Shown here one piece after another: positions 45,087-54,710 of a DNA stretch of 64,000 bases. Where the stretch lies: assembly GCF_014698015.1 (NCBI RefSeq), contig NZ_JACXBS010000007.1, positions 186,001 through 250,000 on the forward strand. The letters run 5' to 3'. This DNA is from Kocuria sp. cx-455. GTDB taxonomy: Bacteria > Actinomycetota > Actinomycetes > Actinomycetales > Micrococcaceae. Within the stretch, counting starts at the first letter, position 1. Every line of letters starts with the position of its first letter. The notes beneath the pieces are model-generated. The model did no database searches, had not been told where the DNA came from, and saw nothing but the letters and a program-made list of their open reading frames with translations. Made by a program: the position numbers and the translations under genes.

Positions 45087-47039
45087 ATGGGAATGCCCGC
45101 GATGCCTGACCTGATCAACGAGCGGTACAAGGTCGGTGAGGTCATTGGACGCGGTGGCATGGCCACCGTGCACCTGGGTGAGGACGTCCGTCTGGGGCGT
45201 CTCGTAGCCATCAAGGTATTGCGACCCGAGCTCGCCGCGGATGATACGTTCCACGAGCGTTTTCAGCGCGAGGCCCAGGCCGTGGCCTCGCTCAATCACC
45301 ACACGATCGTCTCCATTTACGACACGGGCGAGATCACGCCCCAGAGCCCCGATGGTGTCACGAGGCCGTACATCGTGATGGAGTACGTTCCCGGCCAGAC
45401 CCTGCGCGAGCTGATTCACGGTAAGGGCATTGAACCCGATCAGGCCATTGAGTACATGCTGGGCATTCTCGACGCGCTGTCATTCAGCCACCGCGCCGGT
45501 ATCGTGCACCGTGACATCAAACCGGCCAATGTGAAGGTCACCCCGGACGGCGCCGTCAAGGTCATGGACTTCGGTATCGCGCGCGCCGTGGAAGACACGC
45601 AGGCCGCCCTCACGCAGTCTCAGGCCGTCCTCGGAACCGCCCAGTACCTCTCTCCGGAGCAAGCCCGCGGCGTCGCGGTGGATGCTCGCTCCGACCTCTA
45701 CTCCGCCGCCTGTGTCCTGTTCGAGATGCTCACCGGTCGCGCCCCGTTCGTGGGCGAATCCTCGGTGGCCATCGCGGCGCAGCATGTGCGGGACGCGCCT
45801 CCCGCGCCGTCGGCCCTGAACCCCCAGCTGCCCCAGTCCGTGGACCGGTTCATGGAGAAGGCGCTGGCCAAGGACCGGGATTACCGCTTCTCCGATGCCG
45901 CGCAGATGCGCCGCGCCCTGCGCACCGTTCTCGCGCAGTTACCGGACGATCTCGAAGCCACGCAGGCCCTGGATACGACCAAGACCATGGATTCCAATAC
46001 CAAGGCGCTGCCCGCGGTGGGCGCGGGGGTCGGCACCGGTGCCGTGGTCGCCGCCGGCCGGAGCGAAACCGCCGAACACGCTGCCTACACGGATGACGCG
46101 TCCGCGCACTACGGCCTGGACCCGGACGAGGACACCGGGGGCCGTGTCGGCTCGGCAGCCGCGGATCCGGCCGCGCGCCATGACAAGCGCCGCGGCCGCT
46201 GGATTCTGCCCGCAGTTCTCGCGGTTCTGCTGCTCACCGGGCTCGGGATCGCCGGGGTCATGGGTGTGCAGTGGTGGCAGGAGCAACAAGCGCAACAACC
46301 GGCCATGGTCTCCGTACCGCAGGTCGAGGGAATGGACCGCACCACCGCGGAGAACACGCTGCGCGATGCGCAACTCGAGCCCACGTTCAGCACCGAGAAC
46401 AGTGATTCCGTGCCGGAACGGCACGTGATCACCATGGATCCGTCTGCGGGCAGTCAGGTGGAGGCGGGTTCCGGCGTGGCCGTGACGGTATCGGACGGTC
46501 CCGCCACCGTGGATGTCCCCAATACCCTGGTGGGTCAGAGCCTGGACAATGCCCGCAATGCGTTACGCGAAGCCGGTCTGAGCGTGGGAGCGGTCAGCAC
46601 CGTCAACAGCGCAACCGTGCCGGAGAACGTGGTCTTGTCCACCGATCCCGCCGGCGGCACCACGGTCGAGAAGGACAGCGCCGTGCAGTTGCAGGTCTCG
46701 ACCGGCCGGGTGACCGTGCCGGACGTGGTCGGGATGTCCCGCACCGAGGCCCAGGATGCGCTACGCGCGGACGACGTACGGCTGAATTACAACATCGCGG
46801 TGCGGGATTCCGAGGAGGAGTCCACGGGCACCGTGCTCGAACAATCGGCTCCGGCCGGTTCCGCAGTGGCCCAGGGTTCCACGATCACGCTGACAATAGC
46901 GCGTGAGGTCACACCGTCACCCACTGCAACGCCGGAGCCCAGTGACGAGCCGACCCAAGATCCCACGCCGTCCACCGGGCCCGAATCGGACGGTGACGGG
47001 CAGAATGCTTCGCCCTCCCCGTCCCGGTCCCAGGGTTAG
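45087..47039 (+). CDS. pknB: Ser/Thr protein kinase PknB with three PASTA domains
   Basis: 650 residues. Kinase domain (~10-275) with Gly-rich loop GRGGMATV, Lys43, Asp143 in HRDIKPAN and DFGIARA; linker; membrane helix (~370-390); three PASTA modules outside (about 400-470, 472-540, 542-610), each with the VP-x(3,5)-G-x(5,6)-A pattern; Ser/Thr/Pro tail. It senses muropeptides or lipid II and controls growth and division. 6 nt after pknA. Confidence 0.95.
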   Translation: MGMPAMPDLINERYKVGEVIGRGGMATVHLGEDVRLGRLVAIKVLRPELAADDTFHERFQREAQAVASLNHHTIVSIYDTGEITPQSPDGVTRPYIVMEYVPGQTLRELIHGKGIEPDQAIEYMLGILDALSFSHRAGIVHRDIKPANVKVTPDGAVKVMDFGIARAVEDTQAALTQSQAVLGTAQYLSPEQARGVAVDARSDLYSAACVLFEMLTGRAPFVGESSVAIAAQHVRDAPPAPSALNPQLPQSVDRFMEKALAKDRDYRFSDAAQMRRALRTVLAQLPDDLEATQALDTTKTMDSNTKALPAVGAGVGTGAVVAAGRSETAEHAAYTDDASAHYGLDPDEDTGGRVGSAAADPAARHDKRRGRWILPAVLAVLLLTGLGIAGVMGVQWWQEQQAQQPAMVSVPQVEGMDRTTAENTLRDAQLEPTFSTENSDSVPERHVITMDPSAGSQVEAGSGVAVTVSDGPATVDVPNTLVGQSLDNARNALREAGLSVGAVSTVNSATVPENVVLSTDPAGGTTVEKDSAVQLQVSTGRVTVPDVVGMSRTEAQDALRADDVRLNYNIAVRDSEEESTGTVLEQSAPAGSAVAQGSTITLTIAREVTPSPTATPEPSDEPTQDPTPSTGPESDGDGQNASPSPSRSQG

Positions 47040-47052
47040 ATCGGCGCTGACC

Positions 47053-47694
47053 TCAGGCGGTGATGAGCGGAGACAGTCCCGCGGCCGCCGCCGCGGCGCC
47101 CTCCTGGCCGACCTCTTCGAGCCACGTGCCCAACATGAGGTAGCCACCCCCGGTCAGCACGGACTCGGGGTGGAACTGGACACCGTGCAACGGCGCGGAG
47201 CGGTGTTTGAGCCCCATGACCACCTGGCCGTCCTCGGTAGTCGCCGTGACCTCGAGGCAGTCGGGGACCGTGGCCGTGTCCACGGCGAGCGAGTGATAAC
47301 GCGTGGCCGTGAAGGGTGACGGAACGGAGGCGAACACGCTCGTGCCGTGATGGACCAACTGGGAGGTCTTACCGTGCATCAGCTGCTGAGCGTGGCCCAC
47401 GCGGGCGCCGTACACCTCACCCAAGACCTGGTGACCCAGGCACACACCCAACAGCGGAGTTTTGGTCTGCTCAGCCCACCGGATCAGGTCGGGGCACACA
47501 CCGGAATCCCCCGGCGCACCGGGACCCGGGGACAGCAAGACGCCCTGGTGCTCGCCGGCCAAGGCGGTCACCGCGGCAACATCGAGATCGTCGTTGCGGA
47601 TCACCGTGGTTTCTGCACCGAGCTGCTGGAGGTACCCCACCAAGGTGTAGACAAAGCTGTCGTAGTTATCCACCACGAGAATCTTCACGGACAC
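47053..47694 (-). CDS. trpG: class I glutamine amidotransferase, TrpG/PabA type
   Basis: 213 residues. Triad Cys85 (GVCLGHQ), His175 and Glu177 (FHPES), oxyanion GPGAPGDSG. It supplies ammonia to anthranilate or aminodeoxychorismate synthase. The synthase subunit is not nearby, and the position next to pknB is conserved in Actinobacteria, where the gene is called trpG or pabA; it may serve both pathways. GTG start. Confidence 0.88.
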   Translation of the reverse strand: MSVKILVVDNYDSFVYTLVGYLQQLGAETTVIRNDDLDVAAVTALAGEHQGVLLSPGPGAPGDSGVCPDLIRWAEQTKTPLLGVCLGHQVLGEVYGARVGHAQQLMHGKTSQLVHHGTSVFASVPSPFTATRYHSLAVDTATVPDCLEVTATTEDGQVVMGLKHRSAPLHGVQFHPESVLTGGGYLMLGTWLEEVGQEGAAAAAAGLSPLITA

Positions 47695-47863
47695 GAAACT
47701 ACTCCTAGACGCACAAGAGATAAGACGGAACTATCGCGCAAGTCTACGCCCGCTCGAGCGGATAGACTGAACGCCGGTTTCACGCTCAGGCGTCCCAAGC
47801 TCGCAATGCGTACCGTGGCGGGCCCGCCCCGTGAGTCCCACGCAGCAGGAGGAATGATCAGTA

Positions 47864-48316
47864 GTGTCCCAGCCCAAGAAGCGATTCGGTAAGTCCCGCG
47901 AGTCCCTGGAATCCCATGAGAAGTACGCGATCACGGACAAGGATCGCCAGCTGACCGAACTGGCCGCCCAAAACCTCCCCCGTAATCGACATGCGGAGGC
48001 CTTCCAGGAGTCCCTTGCCAACGGCAACGGTGGTTCCACCTCTGCCACCGCGGACGGCGCTGAAAAGCAAGCCGGCTCCAAGAACAAGAAGGCCCTGCGC
48101 AAGGCCGCCAAGCGGGACCGCACGGGCGAACCGCAGCCGACCCCCATGTGGTACAAGGTGGTGATGATCGGCTTCATGATCGTGGGCCTGCTGTGGATCA
48201 TCACCTACTACCTGTTCCAGGGCACCCTGCCCATCCCTGGGATCAATGTGTGGAACCTGGTCATCGGCTTGGTCTTCATGATGACGGGGCTGATCATGAC
48301 CACCAGATGGCGCTGA
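47864..48316 (+). CDS. crgA: cell division protein CrgA
   Basis: 150 residues, longer than the ~90 of many homologues because of an extended N-terminal cytoplasmic region (~1-95) rich in Lys/Ala/Gln. Two membrane helices follow (~100-120 and ~128-146) with PTPMWYKVVMIGFMIVGLLWI and a short PIPGI loop. CrgA coordinates FtsZ ring and septal wall synthesis. GTG start with AGGAGGAA upstream. Locus position next to pknB/trpG agrees. Confidence 0.93.
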   Translation: MSQPKKRFGKSRESLESHEKYAITDKDRQLTELAAQNLPRNRHAEAFQESLANGNGGSTSATADGAEKQAGSKNKKALRKAAKRDRTGEPQPTPMWYKVVMIGFMIVGLLWIITYYLFQGTLPIPGINVWNLVIGLVFMMTGLIMTTRWR

Positions 48317-48361
48317 CCCGCACTCATCCACTCAGAGCTCTCTCAGCCCAGGAGGCACACC

Positions 48362-48652
48362 GTGGCCACGCCATTGCGGCAACCGGATCCGGAACCTGAC
48401 CCCATGCATCCCGGGGATTCCCCGCACCACGGGAACAGCGCACCGGATGCGGGCCGGGCCGCGGATACGCAAAAGTCCCGGCCGCAGGATTCTGCGACCG
48501 GGACAGCCCCGCTCATTGAAGACAGTAAGGACACCGGAGGGAACAAGCACCGGCTCAATGCCGCCCGCATGGAAGTGCGGTTAAGGCGTATTGCCCTGCT
48601 CGGACTTGTTCTGGTGCCCCTGCTGTACTTCATCGTGCAGTCACTGCGCTGA
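48362..48652 (+). CDS. small membrane protein next to crgA
   Basis: 96 residues. The first ~65 are charged and rich in Pro/Asp/His/Ser, and a single membrane helix ends the protein (RIALLGLVLVPLLYFIV, ~75-92). GTG start with GGAGG at 48350-48354. No family recognised. Probably co-transcribed with crgA, with 45 nt between, so an envelope or division role is plausible. Confidence 0.65.
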   Translation: MATPLRQPDPEPDPMHPGDSPHHGNSAPDAGRAADTQKSRPQDSATGTAPLIEDSKDTGGNKHRLNAARMEVRLRRIALLGLVLVPLLYFIVQSLR

Positions 48653-48690
48653 CCCTCTCCCTGGTCCGCGCCGTGAGCGCACGCGTGGGA

Positions 48691-49242
48691 TCAGTTGGCT
48701 TCGGGAGCGGTGAACTCGACATCCAGGTCAATGTTGACCTTGTCGGAGACCATCACACCACCGGCCTCGAGAGCAGCGTTCCAGGTCACGTTGAACTCCT
48801 TGCGGGAGATCGAGGTGGACGCGGTGAAGCCGGCACGGGTCACGCCGAAGGCATCCACGGCCACTCCGTTGAATTCCGTGTCCAGCTCGACCGGCTTGGT
48901 CACGCCGCGCAGGGTCAGTTCGCCGGACACGGTGCCCTCACCGTCGGTGAGGTTCAGGCCGGTGACCTTGTAGGTCATCTCCGGGTGGTTGGCCACGTCG
49001 AAGAACTCCTCGGAACGGACGTGGTTGTCACGAGTCTCGTTCTTGGTGTCCACGGAAGCCATGCCCACCACGATCTCGCCGGTGGACTGCGCGGCGTCCT
49101 CGGCCACGTTGAGCTGGCCGGCGACGTCCGTGAACTGGCCGCGCACCTTGGAGATGCCAGCGTGGCGAACGCTGAAGCCGATCTCGCTGTGGGCGGGGTC
49201 CAGGGTCCAGGTGCCGGTGGTCATGCCGTTGAGGTTGCTCAT
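48691..49242 (-). CDS. YceI-family lipid/isoprenoid-binding protein
   Basis: 183 residues from the ATG at 49242 with GGAG upstream. Full YceI lipocalin-like beta barrel: WTLDPAHSEIGFSVRHAGISKVRG at the start, VRSEEFFDVANHPEMTY in the middle. YceI proteins bind polyisoprenoid chains or amphiphiles. No signal peptide here, so cytoplasmic. Promoter upstream is flanked by direct repeats. Confidence 0.9.
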   Translation of the reverse strand: MSNLNGMTTGTWTLDPAHSEIGFSVRHAGISKVRGQFTDVAGQLNVAEDAAQSTGEIVVGMASVDTKNETRDNHVRSEEFFDVANHPEMTYKVTGLNLTDGEGTVSGELTLRGVTKPVELDTEFNGVAVDAFGVTRAGFTASTSISRKEFNVTWNAALEAGGVMVSDKVNIDLDVEFTAPEAN

Positions 49243-49300
49243 GAGTTTCTCCTTCAAGAATGTGGCGCTCCCCGGTTCGATTGCGGGGAACAACTGCTTG

Positions 49301-49360
49301 CTTCGGAAACTACTTTACTCGCCTGTATTGAGATGTCAATTAATTCTTCGGAAACTATTT
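49301..49360 (-). promoter_or_regulatory. yceI promoter flanked by two direct repeats
   Basis: On the minus strand TTGACA (49334-49339) and TAAAGT (49312-49317) are spaced by 16 nt, a good sigma-70-type promoter. A 15-nt direct repeat, plus-strand CTTCGGAAACTACTT at 49301-49315 and CTTCGGAAACTATTT at 49346-49360, overlaps the -10 and lies just upstream of the -35. The repeats differ at one base and are 45 nt apart. They look like paired operator sites for a repressor. Confidence 0.65.
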
Positions 49361-49427
49361 ATGTGACCCGTGTCATAGGAGAACCCGATCCGACGTCGGC
49401 TCGGGTTCTCAGAGGCTTCACACCGCC

Positions 49428-50459
49428 CTACGGCCTGGGCCTGAGCCGCACGTTGGGCAACGTGGGTGCCGGGAGGGCGCCGTCGTTGTGGGAATCGGCG
49501 ACCACGCTCGGGAACCGGCCGTGCGGATCGGCGGCGGGCGGGGCGTCGTCGGCGCCGATCGTGGCCTGCCAGGCGTCGCGGTGGGCGACGATTTCGTCGT
49601 GGGAGCGGCCCACGAAGTTCCACCACATGGTGATTTGTTCGCCGAATGGGGTGCCGCCCAGGATCAAGAGGATCACTTGCTCACCCTGGGGAACGCGGAG
49701 TTTCAGGGTGCGCGCACCGGCGGCAATGTGTGCCAACTGAGCGGTCTTGAGGACACCCCTGGGTCCTCCGCCATCGGGATCCACCCGGATCAAGGTCTTC
49801 CCCTCGTCCAACAGCACCCCGTGCTCGAAGTCCTCGGACAGGTCGAATTCGACCTCCACGGTGTGCTCGGTGGCGTCCACCACGAGCTCAGCCCCCAGCA
49901 CGGGGTGGACAGAATGCACCGGCGAGCGCTGCCCGGCGAATTCGCCCAGGAATACGCGCAGATCCCAATCCTCGCCACTCAGCGGCTCGGGGGTGTACGC
50001 CTCGAACCCGGGATCCGTGTCGCGGGAGTCGTTCGGCAGCGCCAACCACAGCTGTGTCCCGTGCAGCACGGTGGTGTCCGCCGTGGAGTACTCGGTATGA
50101 CTGATCCCGCGTCCGGCGGTCATCAGGTTGAGGCTGCCGGGAGTCACGGTGGCCCTGTGACCGGCCGAATCCTCATGGTCGATGCGGCCCGTGAACAGCC
50201 AGGACACGGTCTGCAACCCGGTGTGTGGGTGCGGTGGCACGTTCATGCCACCGGTCTCGGACACATCATCGGGGCCGTAATGGTCCACGAAACACCACGG
50301 GCCGATCATGGTGCGGCCGCGCGCGGGCAGGGTGCGGCGCACCTGCATGGCGCGCGGTCCACCCAGCGGAACCTCCCGGGGGTCGATGATCTCGAGACCC
50401 CGGGCGGGCTCGTCCTCACCGCACAGCTGTTCGGAGGGGTCCGGTTCTACATTGCTCAT
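49428..50459 (-). CDS. pirin family protein
   Basis: 343 residues. Bicupin with the metal-binding pattern NVPPHPHTGLQT and the following TVLHGTQLW/ SHTEYS segments. Some bacterial pirins have quercetinase activity, others regulate central metabolism; the role here is open. The ATG is 7 nt after a GGGAAGAG run. Separate from the YceI unit by 185 nt. Confidence 0.9.
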   Translation of the reverse strand: MSNVEPDPSEQLCGEDEPARGLEIIDPREVPLGGPRAMQVRRTLPARGRTMIGPWCFVDHYGPDDVSETGGMNVPPHPHTGLQTVSWLFTGRIDHEDSAGHRATVTPGSLNLMTAGRGISHTEYSTADTTVLHGTQLWLALPNDSRDTDPGFEAYTPEPLSGEDWDLRVFLGEFAGQRSPVHSVHPVLGAELVVDATEHTVEVEFDLSEDFEHGVLLDEGKTLIRVDPDGGGPRGVLKTAQLAHIAAGARTLKLRVPQGEQVILLILGGTPFGEQITMWWNFVGRSHDEIVAHRDAWQATIGADDAPPAADPHGRFPSVVADSHNDGALPAPTLPNVRLRPRP

Positions 50460-50493
50460 GGGGCGTCTCTTCCCTCGTTCGCGGGCCCCGCAC

Positions 50494-51183
50494 TCAGATG
50501 TGGTAGTCGATCACGGACCGCGGGCTGAGCCCGTGGAACTGCCGCTGGTGATACACCAGGGGTTTGCCCGAGCCTTCATCGCCCACATTCTCCACCACGG
50601 CGGCGTTGAAAACCAGTGCGGAGCCGGCCTTGACCCGGGCCAGCGGCACGGCGCGCAGCACGCGGCGCACCCCCAGCAGACGGGGCTCTCCCGTGGGTAA
50701 CTGCTCCCACGGCATGTCCTCACCGAAGCGCGGCGCGCCGGAAATCGAGAACGCGCGGGCCAGGTCCACGTTGTCCGAGTCGAGGAAGTGCACCAGGAAG
50801 GATTTGGCGTCGGCCACGATGGCGGCCGAACCGCGCTGGGCCTGCAGAGAGAATCCCAAGATGGGTGGCTGCGCGGAAATCGAGGACACCGACGACGCCG
50901 TGAGGCCCACCGGGCCTTCCGGTCCCGCCACGGTGATGATGGCGATCCCCGCGGGATGCTGCCCGAAGGCCGCCTTGAACCCGTTGATGAGGTTCTCGTC
51001 CTCGGCCAGATTGTCCGTGGGTGCCACGAAATCCGCGACCTCGGCCGAGGCGTGCTCCGCTTCTCGGCCGCTGGCGGGCACGGTGTCCAGGGCGCGCTCG
51101 TGCCGGTCCGGCGACATGTGATCAGCGGTGTCCGCGCCGGGCTGCGAAGCGCCGGTTGCTGCGTTGCGAGGCTGATCTGTCAT
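50494..51183 (-). CDS. flavin reductase family protein (long N-terminus)
   Basis: 229 residues. The FMN-binding split-barrel domain of flavin:NAD(P)H reductases spans ~65-229 (GFKAAFGQHPAGIAIIT, GLTASSVSSISAQPPILGFSL). The first ~60 residues are acidic and probably disordered. Such enzymes supply reduced flavin to monooxygenases; a luciferase-like monooxygenase is encoded at 52763. 34 nt upstream of the pirin gene, in the same direction. Confidence 0.87.
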   Translation of the reverse strand: MTDQPRNAATGASQPGADTADHMSPDRHERALDTVPASGREAEHASAEVADFVAPTDNLAEDENLINGFKAAFGQHPAGIAIITVAGPEGPVGLTASSVSSISAQPPILGFSLQAQRGSAAIVADAKSFLVHFLDSDNVDLARAFSISGAPRFGEDMPWEQLPTGEPRLLGVRRVLRAVPLARVKAGSALVFNAAVVENVGDEGSGKPLVYHQRQFHGLSPRSVIDYHI

Positions 51184-51363
51184 GGCTAGTCCTTCCGAGG
51201 GTGGACGTGGTGGACGGCCTCAGTCACTGTGAGGCGCGTGGTAGCTGTAACGGGGGGCCGCTGTCCACAATTCCAGGCCGCGCCGGATTTGTTCACCCGG
51301 CCGCGCAACAGTCCGTCACATTCACCCGAGTTCACCGTGTCAGCGAGACCGCCCGGCAGCCGG

Positions 51364-51891
51364 TTACCGCAACGAACGGTATTCCTTGGCGAAATGCACG
51401 AGCGGTGCGTCCGCGTTGCTGGAACCCTCGGCCCGCCCCATGGCAGTCACCTTGCCCACGAACACCTGATGCGTGGCCGCCGTGTGCACGGACACCGTTT
51501 CGAGCTCGAACCAGGCCAGGGATCCATCCAGCACGGGAGTCCCGGAACCCTCCGTGCGATGAAACGGCACCGAATCGAGCAGGCCGTCCACGGGGTTGCC
51601 GGGGCTGGCCAGCCAGTTGGCCACCGACCGTTGGGACGAGTTCAGCAGGCTCAGGGTCCACACCCCCGATGTTTCTACCGCCTCGCAGATCCGACCCATG
51701 TCGTAGAGACACACGAGCATGGTGGGCGGCTCGTAGGAGACGTCCGCGAACGCGGTGACCGTGGCGGCGTGATCCTTGCCCCTGTGGCGCGAACACACTA
51801 CTCCCACGCCGGCCGCGTGATCGCCCGCGAGCATGCGGTAGCGGTCCACTTGTTCATCGGTGGGTTCCGGGTCCACTGCCTCAAAGTCCAT
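51364..51891 (-). CDS. second flavin reductase family protein
   Basis: 175 residues from the ATG at 51891. Split-barrel FMN domain throughout: GVGVVCSRHRGKDHAATVTAF, SLLNSSQRSVANWLAS, VFVGKV. Related to, but clearly diverged from, the preceding flavin reductase. 81 nt after the alkB stop on the same strand. Confidence 0.87.
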   Translation of the reverse strand: MDFEAVDPEPTDEQVDRYRMLAGDHAAGVGVVCSRHRGKDHAATVTAFADVSYEPPTMLVCLYDMGRICEAVETSGVWTLSLLNSSQRSVANWLASPGNPVDGLLDSVPFHRTEGSGTPVLDGSLAWFELETVSVHTAATHQVFVGKVTAMGRAEGSSNADAPLVHFAKEYRSLR

Positions 51892-51972
51892 GCGCTCAGT
51901 CTGGCATTTCGGCAGCCGACGCCGCGCAGGACCAGCCTCGCAGCCGGTCACACTGGCCACGCCGGTGGCCCA

Positions 51973-52644
51973 CTACGTCTGTCCGCCGGTCATGCGCAGC
52001 GTGATGTTGAGCCTGCCGCCGTGCTTCATGCCCAACTGGGGCCCACCGGTCCCCGGATACACCTTGGGCACTCCGTGAAACGCGTAGCGCGAGGGTCCGC
52101 CGAACACGAACAGATCCCCGGAACGCAGTTCGATGTCCTGATAGGGCGCGGTGCGGGTCTCCGTATTGCCGAAGCGGAACACGCATGTGTCCCCCAGGGA
52201 CAAGGACACGATGGGTGCCGCCGAGTACTCGTCCTTGTCCTGGTGCATGCCCATATGGGCCTGCGAGTCGTAGTAGTTGATCAGGGCGGAATCCGGTTCG
52301 AAGTTCAGCGCCATCTCGCTCAGCTCGCCGTACGCGTCCGCGGCCGCCTGCTGCCCCATGTGCACGAGCCACTCCGGAAGGTCTTGAACCCTCGGACCGC
52401 CACTCGCGCCGTAACGATAGGGCCGCCAATTGCGGCCCAGCATCACGGACTGCACGGACATCCGCCCACCTCCGGGCATGACCTGGTGACGCATGGGGGA
52501 TTCCCTGACCCACACGCGGCACTGGGTCACCAGCTGGGCCTGTCGTTCGGGGTCCAGCCAGTCAGGGATGTGCACCGCGCCGGGTGCCGGTTCCTGGCGC
52601 TCGCGCGGTACGGAGAACAGTTCGTTGACCTCGAACTCGGTCAT
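51973..52644 (-). CDS. alkB: AlkB-like DNA/RNA dealkylase (2-oxoglutarate and Fe(II) dependent)
   Basis: 223 residues from the ATG at 52644. Iron ligands His134, Asp136 (HQDKDE) and His190, 2-oxoglutarate residues Arg211 and Arg217 (RLNITLR). It repairs 1-methyladenine and 3-methylcytosine by oxidative demethylation. Length is normal. Divergent from the luciferase-like gene with 118 nt between. No ada gene is near. Confidence 0.92.
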   Translation of the reverse strand: MTEFEVNELFSVPRERQEPAPGAVHIPDWLDPERQAQLVTQCRVWVRESPMRHQVMPGGGRMSVQSVMLGRNWRPYRYGASGGPRVQDLPEWLVHMGQQAAADAYGELSEMALNFEPDSALINYYDSQAHMGMHQDKDEYSAAPIVSLSLGDTCVFRFGNTETRTAPYQDIELRSGDLFVFGGPSRYAFHGVPKVYPGTGGPQLGMKHGGRLNITLRMTGGQT

Positions 52645-52762
52645 GCCCCCACCGTACGCAGCACCACCGACAGCCATAAGCGCCTCTAAGACCTCGGGAA
52701 TTATGCCGCCCCGCGCACCGTTATTTACCGTAGAAACCATTTTCGACCAGAAGAGGAATTTC

Positions 52763-53743
52763 GTGCGTCAACCGCTGTCCGTCATTGACTTCGCTACCGT
52801 CCGCAAGAATCAGTCCGTGGGAGAAAGCTTCGCGGATTCCGTGATGCTCGCCCGGGAGGCCGAGCGGCTCGGTTACACGCGCGTGTGGTACGCGGAGCAC
52901 CACAACATGCCCACCATTGCGTCCTCCGCGCCGGCCGTTTTGATCTCACACATTGCGTCCCAGACGGAGTCGATTCGGCTGGGTGCCGGCGGCGTCATGC
53001 TCCCCAACCACTCGCCCCTGACGATCGCCGAGCAGTTCGGGACCTTGGCCGAGCTCTACCCAGGGCGAATCGACCTGGGCCTGGGGCGCGCTCCCGGCAC
53101 CGATCCGCGGACGCTGCAGGCACTGCGGCGCACCCCGCAGTCCGCGGAGAGCTTCCCGCAGGACGTCAAGGAGCTGCAGGGTTACTTGACCGGCAACTCG
53201 CGCATCCCCGGTGTTGCCGCCATGCCGGGTGCGAACACCAACGTTCCGCTGACCATTTTGGGTTCGTCCCTGTTCGGTGCGCAGTTGGCCGCCTCCTACG
53301 GGCTGACGTACGGCTTCGCATCACACTTTGCTCCGGATGCCCTAGTGGACGCGGTTAACACCTACCGCACCCAGTTCCAGCCTTCCGACCAGCTGGCCGA
53401 ACCGTACGTGATCGCCGCGGTCAACGTGATTGTCTCCGAGGATCCCCAGGACGCCGCCCGACAGCTCGAAGCCACCCAGCGCGCCCGGGTGCGCAGCATG
53501 GTGGGCCGCGGCCGGGAGTTCACCGAGGAGGAGATGGACATGGTCATGGCCTCCCCTGCCGCGCAGCAGGTCCTTCACATGTTGAAATACACCGCCGCGG
53601 GCACCCCGGAGACCGTGGTCGACTACCTCGAGGGTTTCGCCCGGAACGCAGATGCCGATGAACTGATGATCTCCCCCGCGGCCACCCGCCAGGAAGACGT
53701 CCTCAAGGGCATGCAGCTGCTGGCCGACGCCTGGCACAAATAG
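52763..53743 (+). CDS. luciferase-like monooxygenase (group 1, MsnO8 type)
   Basis: 326 residues from the GTG at 52763 (AGAGGAA upstream). TIM barrel of the bacterial luciferase-like family: LSVIDFATV opening, [34 protein letters not shown] and [16 protein letters not shown]. It uses reduced FMN; substrate unknown. Two flavin reductases lie nearby on the other strand. Converges on the following hydrolase with only 3 nt between. Confidence 0.9.
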   Translation: MRQPLSVIDFATVRKNQSVGESFADSVMLAREAERLGYTRVWYAEHHNMPTIASSAPAVLISHIASQTESIRLGAGGVMLPNHSPLTIAEQFGTLAELYPGRIDLGLGRAPGTDPRTLQALRRTPQSAESFPQDVKELQGYLTGNSRIPGVAAMPGANTNVPLTILGSSLFGAQLAASYGLTYGFASHFAPDALVDAVNTYRTQFQPSDQLAEPYVIAAVNVIVSEDPQDAARQLEATQRARVRSMVGRGREFTEEEMDMVMASPAAQQVLHMLKYTAAGTPETVVDYLEGFARNADADELMISPAATRQEDVLKGMQLLADAWHK

Positions 53744-53746
53744 GGC

Positions 53747-54571
53747 TCAGACGAGCTTGCCCAGGAAGGCGCCCAGAGCGGCGTCGAACTCGGCAGGGTT
53801 CTCCATGTTGGGCGTGTGACCGCTGTTGCTGATCACGGCCAACTCGCCGTGGGGCAGCATCTCGGTCATCCGCTGGGCTGCGCCCCCGTCGAAGGCGTCA
53901 TGGTCGCCGGCGATGACCAGAGCGGGCTTGTCGAAAGCCTTGAGTGTCTCCACAAAGTCGTTGCGTTCGGCGCGGCCACGCATCGCCGCGGTGGCACCCT
54001 CGAGCGGAGCTGCCTGGATCATCTCGAGCACGGTCCTGGCCACCTCGGGCAGCCGCTCCACGTTCTCCTCCCAGATCATCTTGGGCAGCACGGCCTCGCC
54101 GTAGGCGTCCATGCCGCCGCTCACGATTGCGTCGGCGGCCACGTGACGACGCCGCCGCCCCGCCGCGTCCTCCGCCTGCGGCACCGTGTCATTGATGATC
54201 AGGGCGCTTAAGCGCTCCGGGTGGGATTCGGCCACTTGCATGGCCACTTGCCCGGCCATCGAGAAGCCCAACAGCACCGCCCGTTGGATCTGCAGCTCGT
54301 CGAGCAGCCCGATCACATCCGCCACGAATTCCTCGGTGTACACGATCCCGGGGGTGACCTCCGATTCCCCGAATCCGCGCATGTCCGGGGCGACCACGCG
54401 CCAATCCTGCTCGCTGAAGGCCGAGACCTGACGGTCCCACATGGAACGGTCGTAGGCGTGACCGTGCAACAGCACGAGCGGGGCGCCCTGGCCCTCGTCC
54501 GTGTAGGCGAGGTCGATGTCGTTGACGTGTGCGGTGTGCGTGGTGAATGCGGAACGGCTCATGGCTCCCAT
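53747..54571 (-). CDS. alpha/beta hydrolase (enol-lactonase-like)
   Basis: 274 residues (271 if started at 54562). LLHGHAYDRSMW oxyanion region, nucleophile Ser in GFSMAGQVAM (~residue 103), Asp in AGDHDAFDGG, His in NSGHTPNMENP. Resembles PcaD/RutD-like hydrolases. Substrate unknown. A palindromic element lies upstream of its start. Confidence 0.88.
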   Translation of the reverse strand: MGAMSRSAFTTHTAHVNDIDLAYTDEGQGAPLVLLHGHAYDRSMWDRQVSAFSEQDWRVVAPDMRGFGESEVTPGIVYTEEFVADVIGLLDELQIQRAVLLGFSMAGQVAMQVAESHPERLSALIINDTVPQAEDAAGRRRRHVAADAIVSGGMDAYGEAVLPKMIWEENVERLPEVARTVLEMIQAAPLEGATAAMRGRAERNDFVETLKAFDKPALVIAGDHDAFDGGAAQRMTEMLPHGELAVISNSGHTPNMENPAEFDAALGAFLGKLV

Positions 54572-54623
54572 GATGCCAGCTCGTCGCCCCCTGAGCGGCG
54601 TGAACCGAACCCGAACGCCATGT

Positions 54624-54680
54624 GATCCGGCCTTACTGCGGGGTAGGTGATCCTACTGTGCAGTAAGGCCGGACGAAATG
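54624..54680. repeat. palindromic repeat, copy 1
   Basis: Inverted arms 54627-54646 and 54653-54672 around GTGATC, starting CCGGCCTTACTGC and ending GCAGTAAGGCCGG, with three mismatches in the inner stem. The flanks TGATCCGG and GGAYGAAATGG are the same as in the copy at 56831-56890. It lies downstream of the ABC permease and upstream of the hydrolase start. Confidence 0.85.
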
Positions 54681-54710
54681 GCTCGCGGGCGCCGGGCCAT
54701 GAGCAGCCGG

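Noticed and set aside
51229-52689. 486-codon plus-strand frame across flavin reductase and alkB
   Set aside because: It spans two real minus-strand genes and their gap; no recognisable protein.
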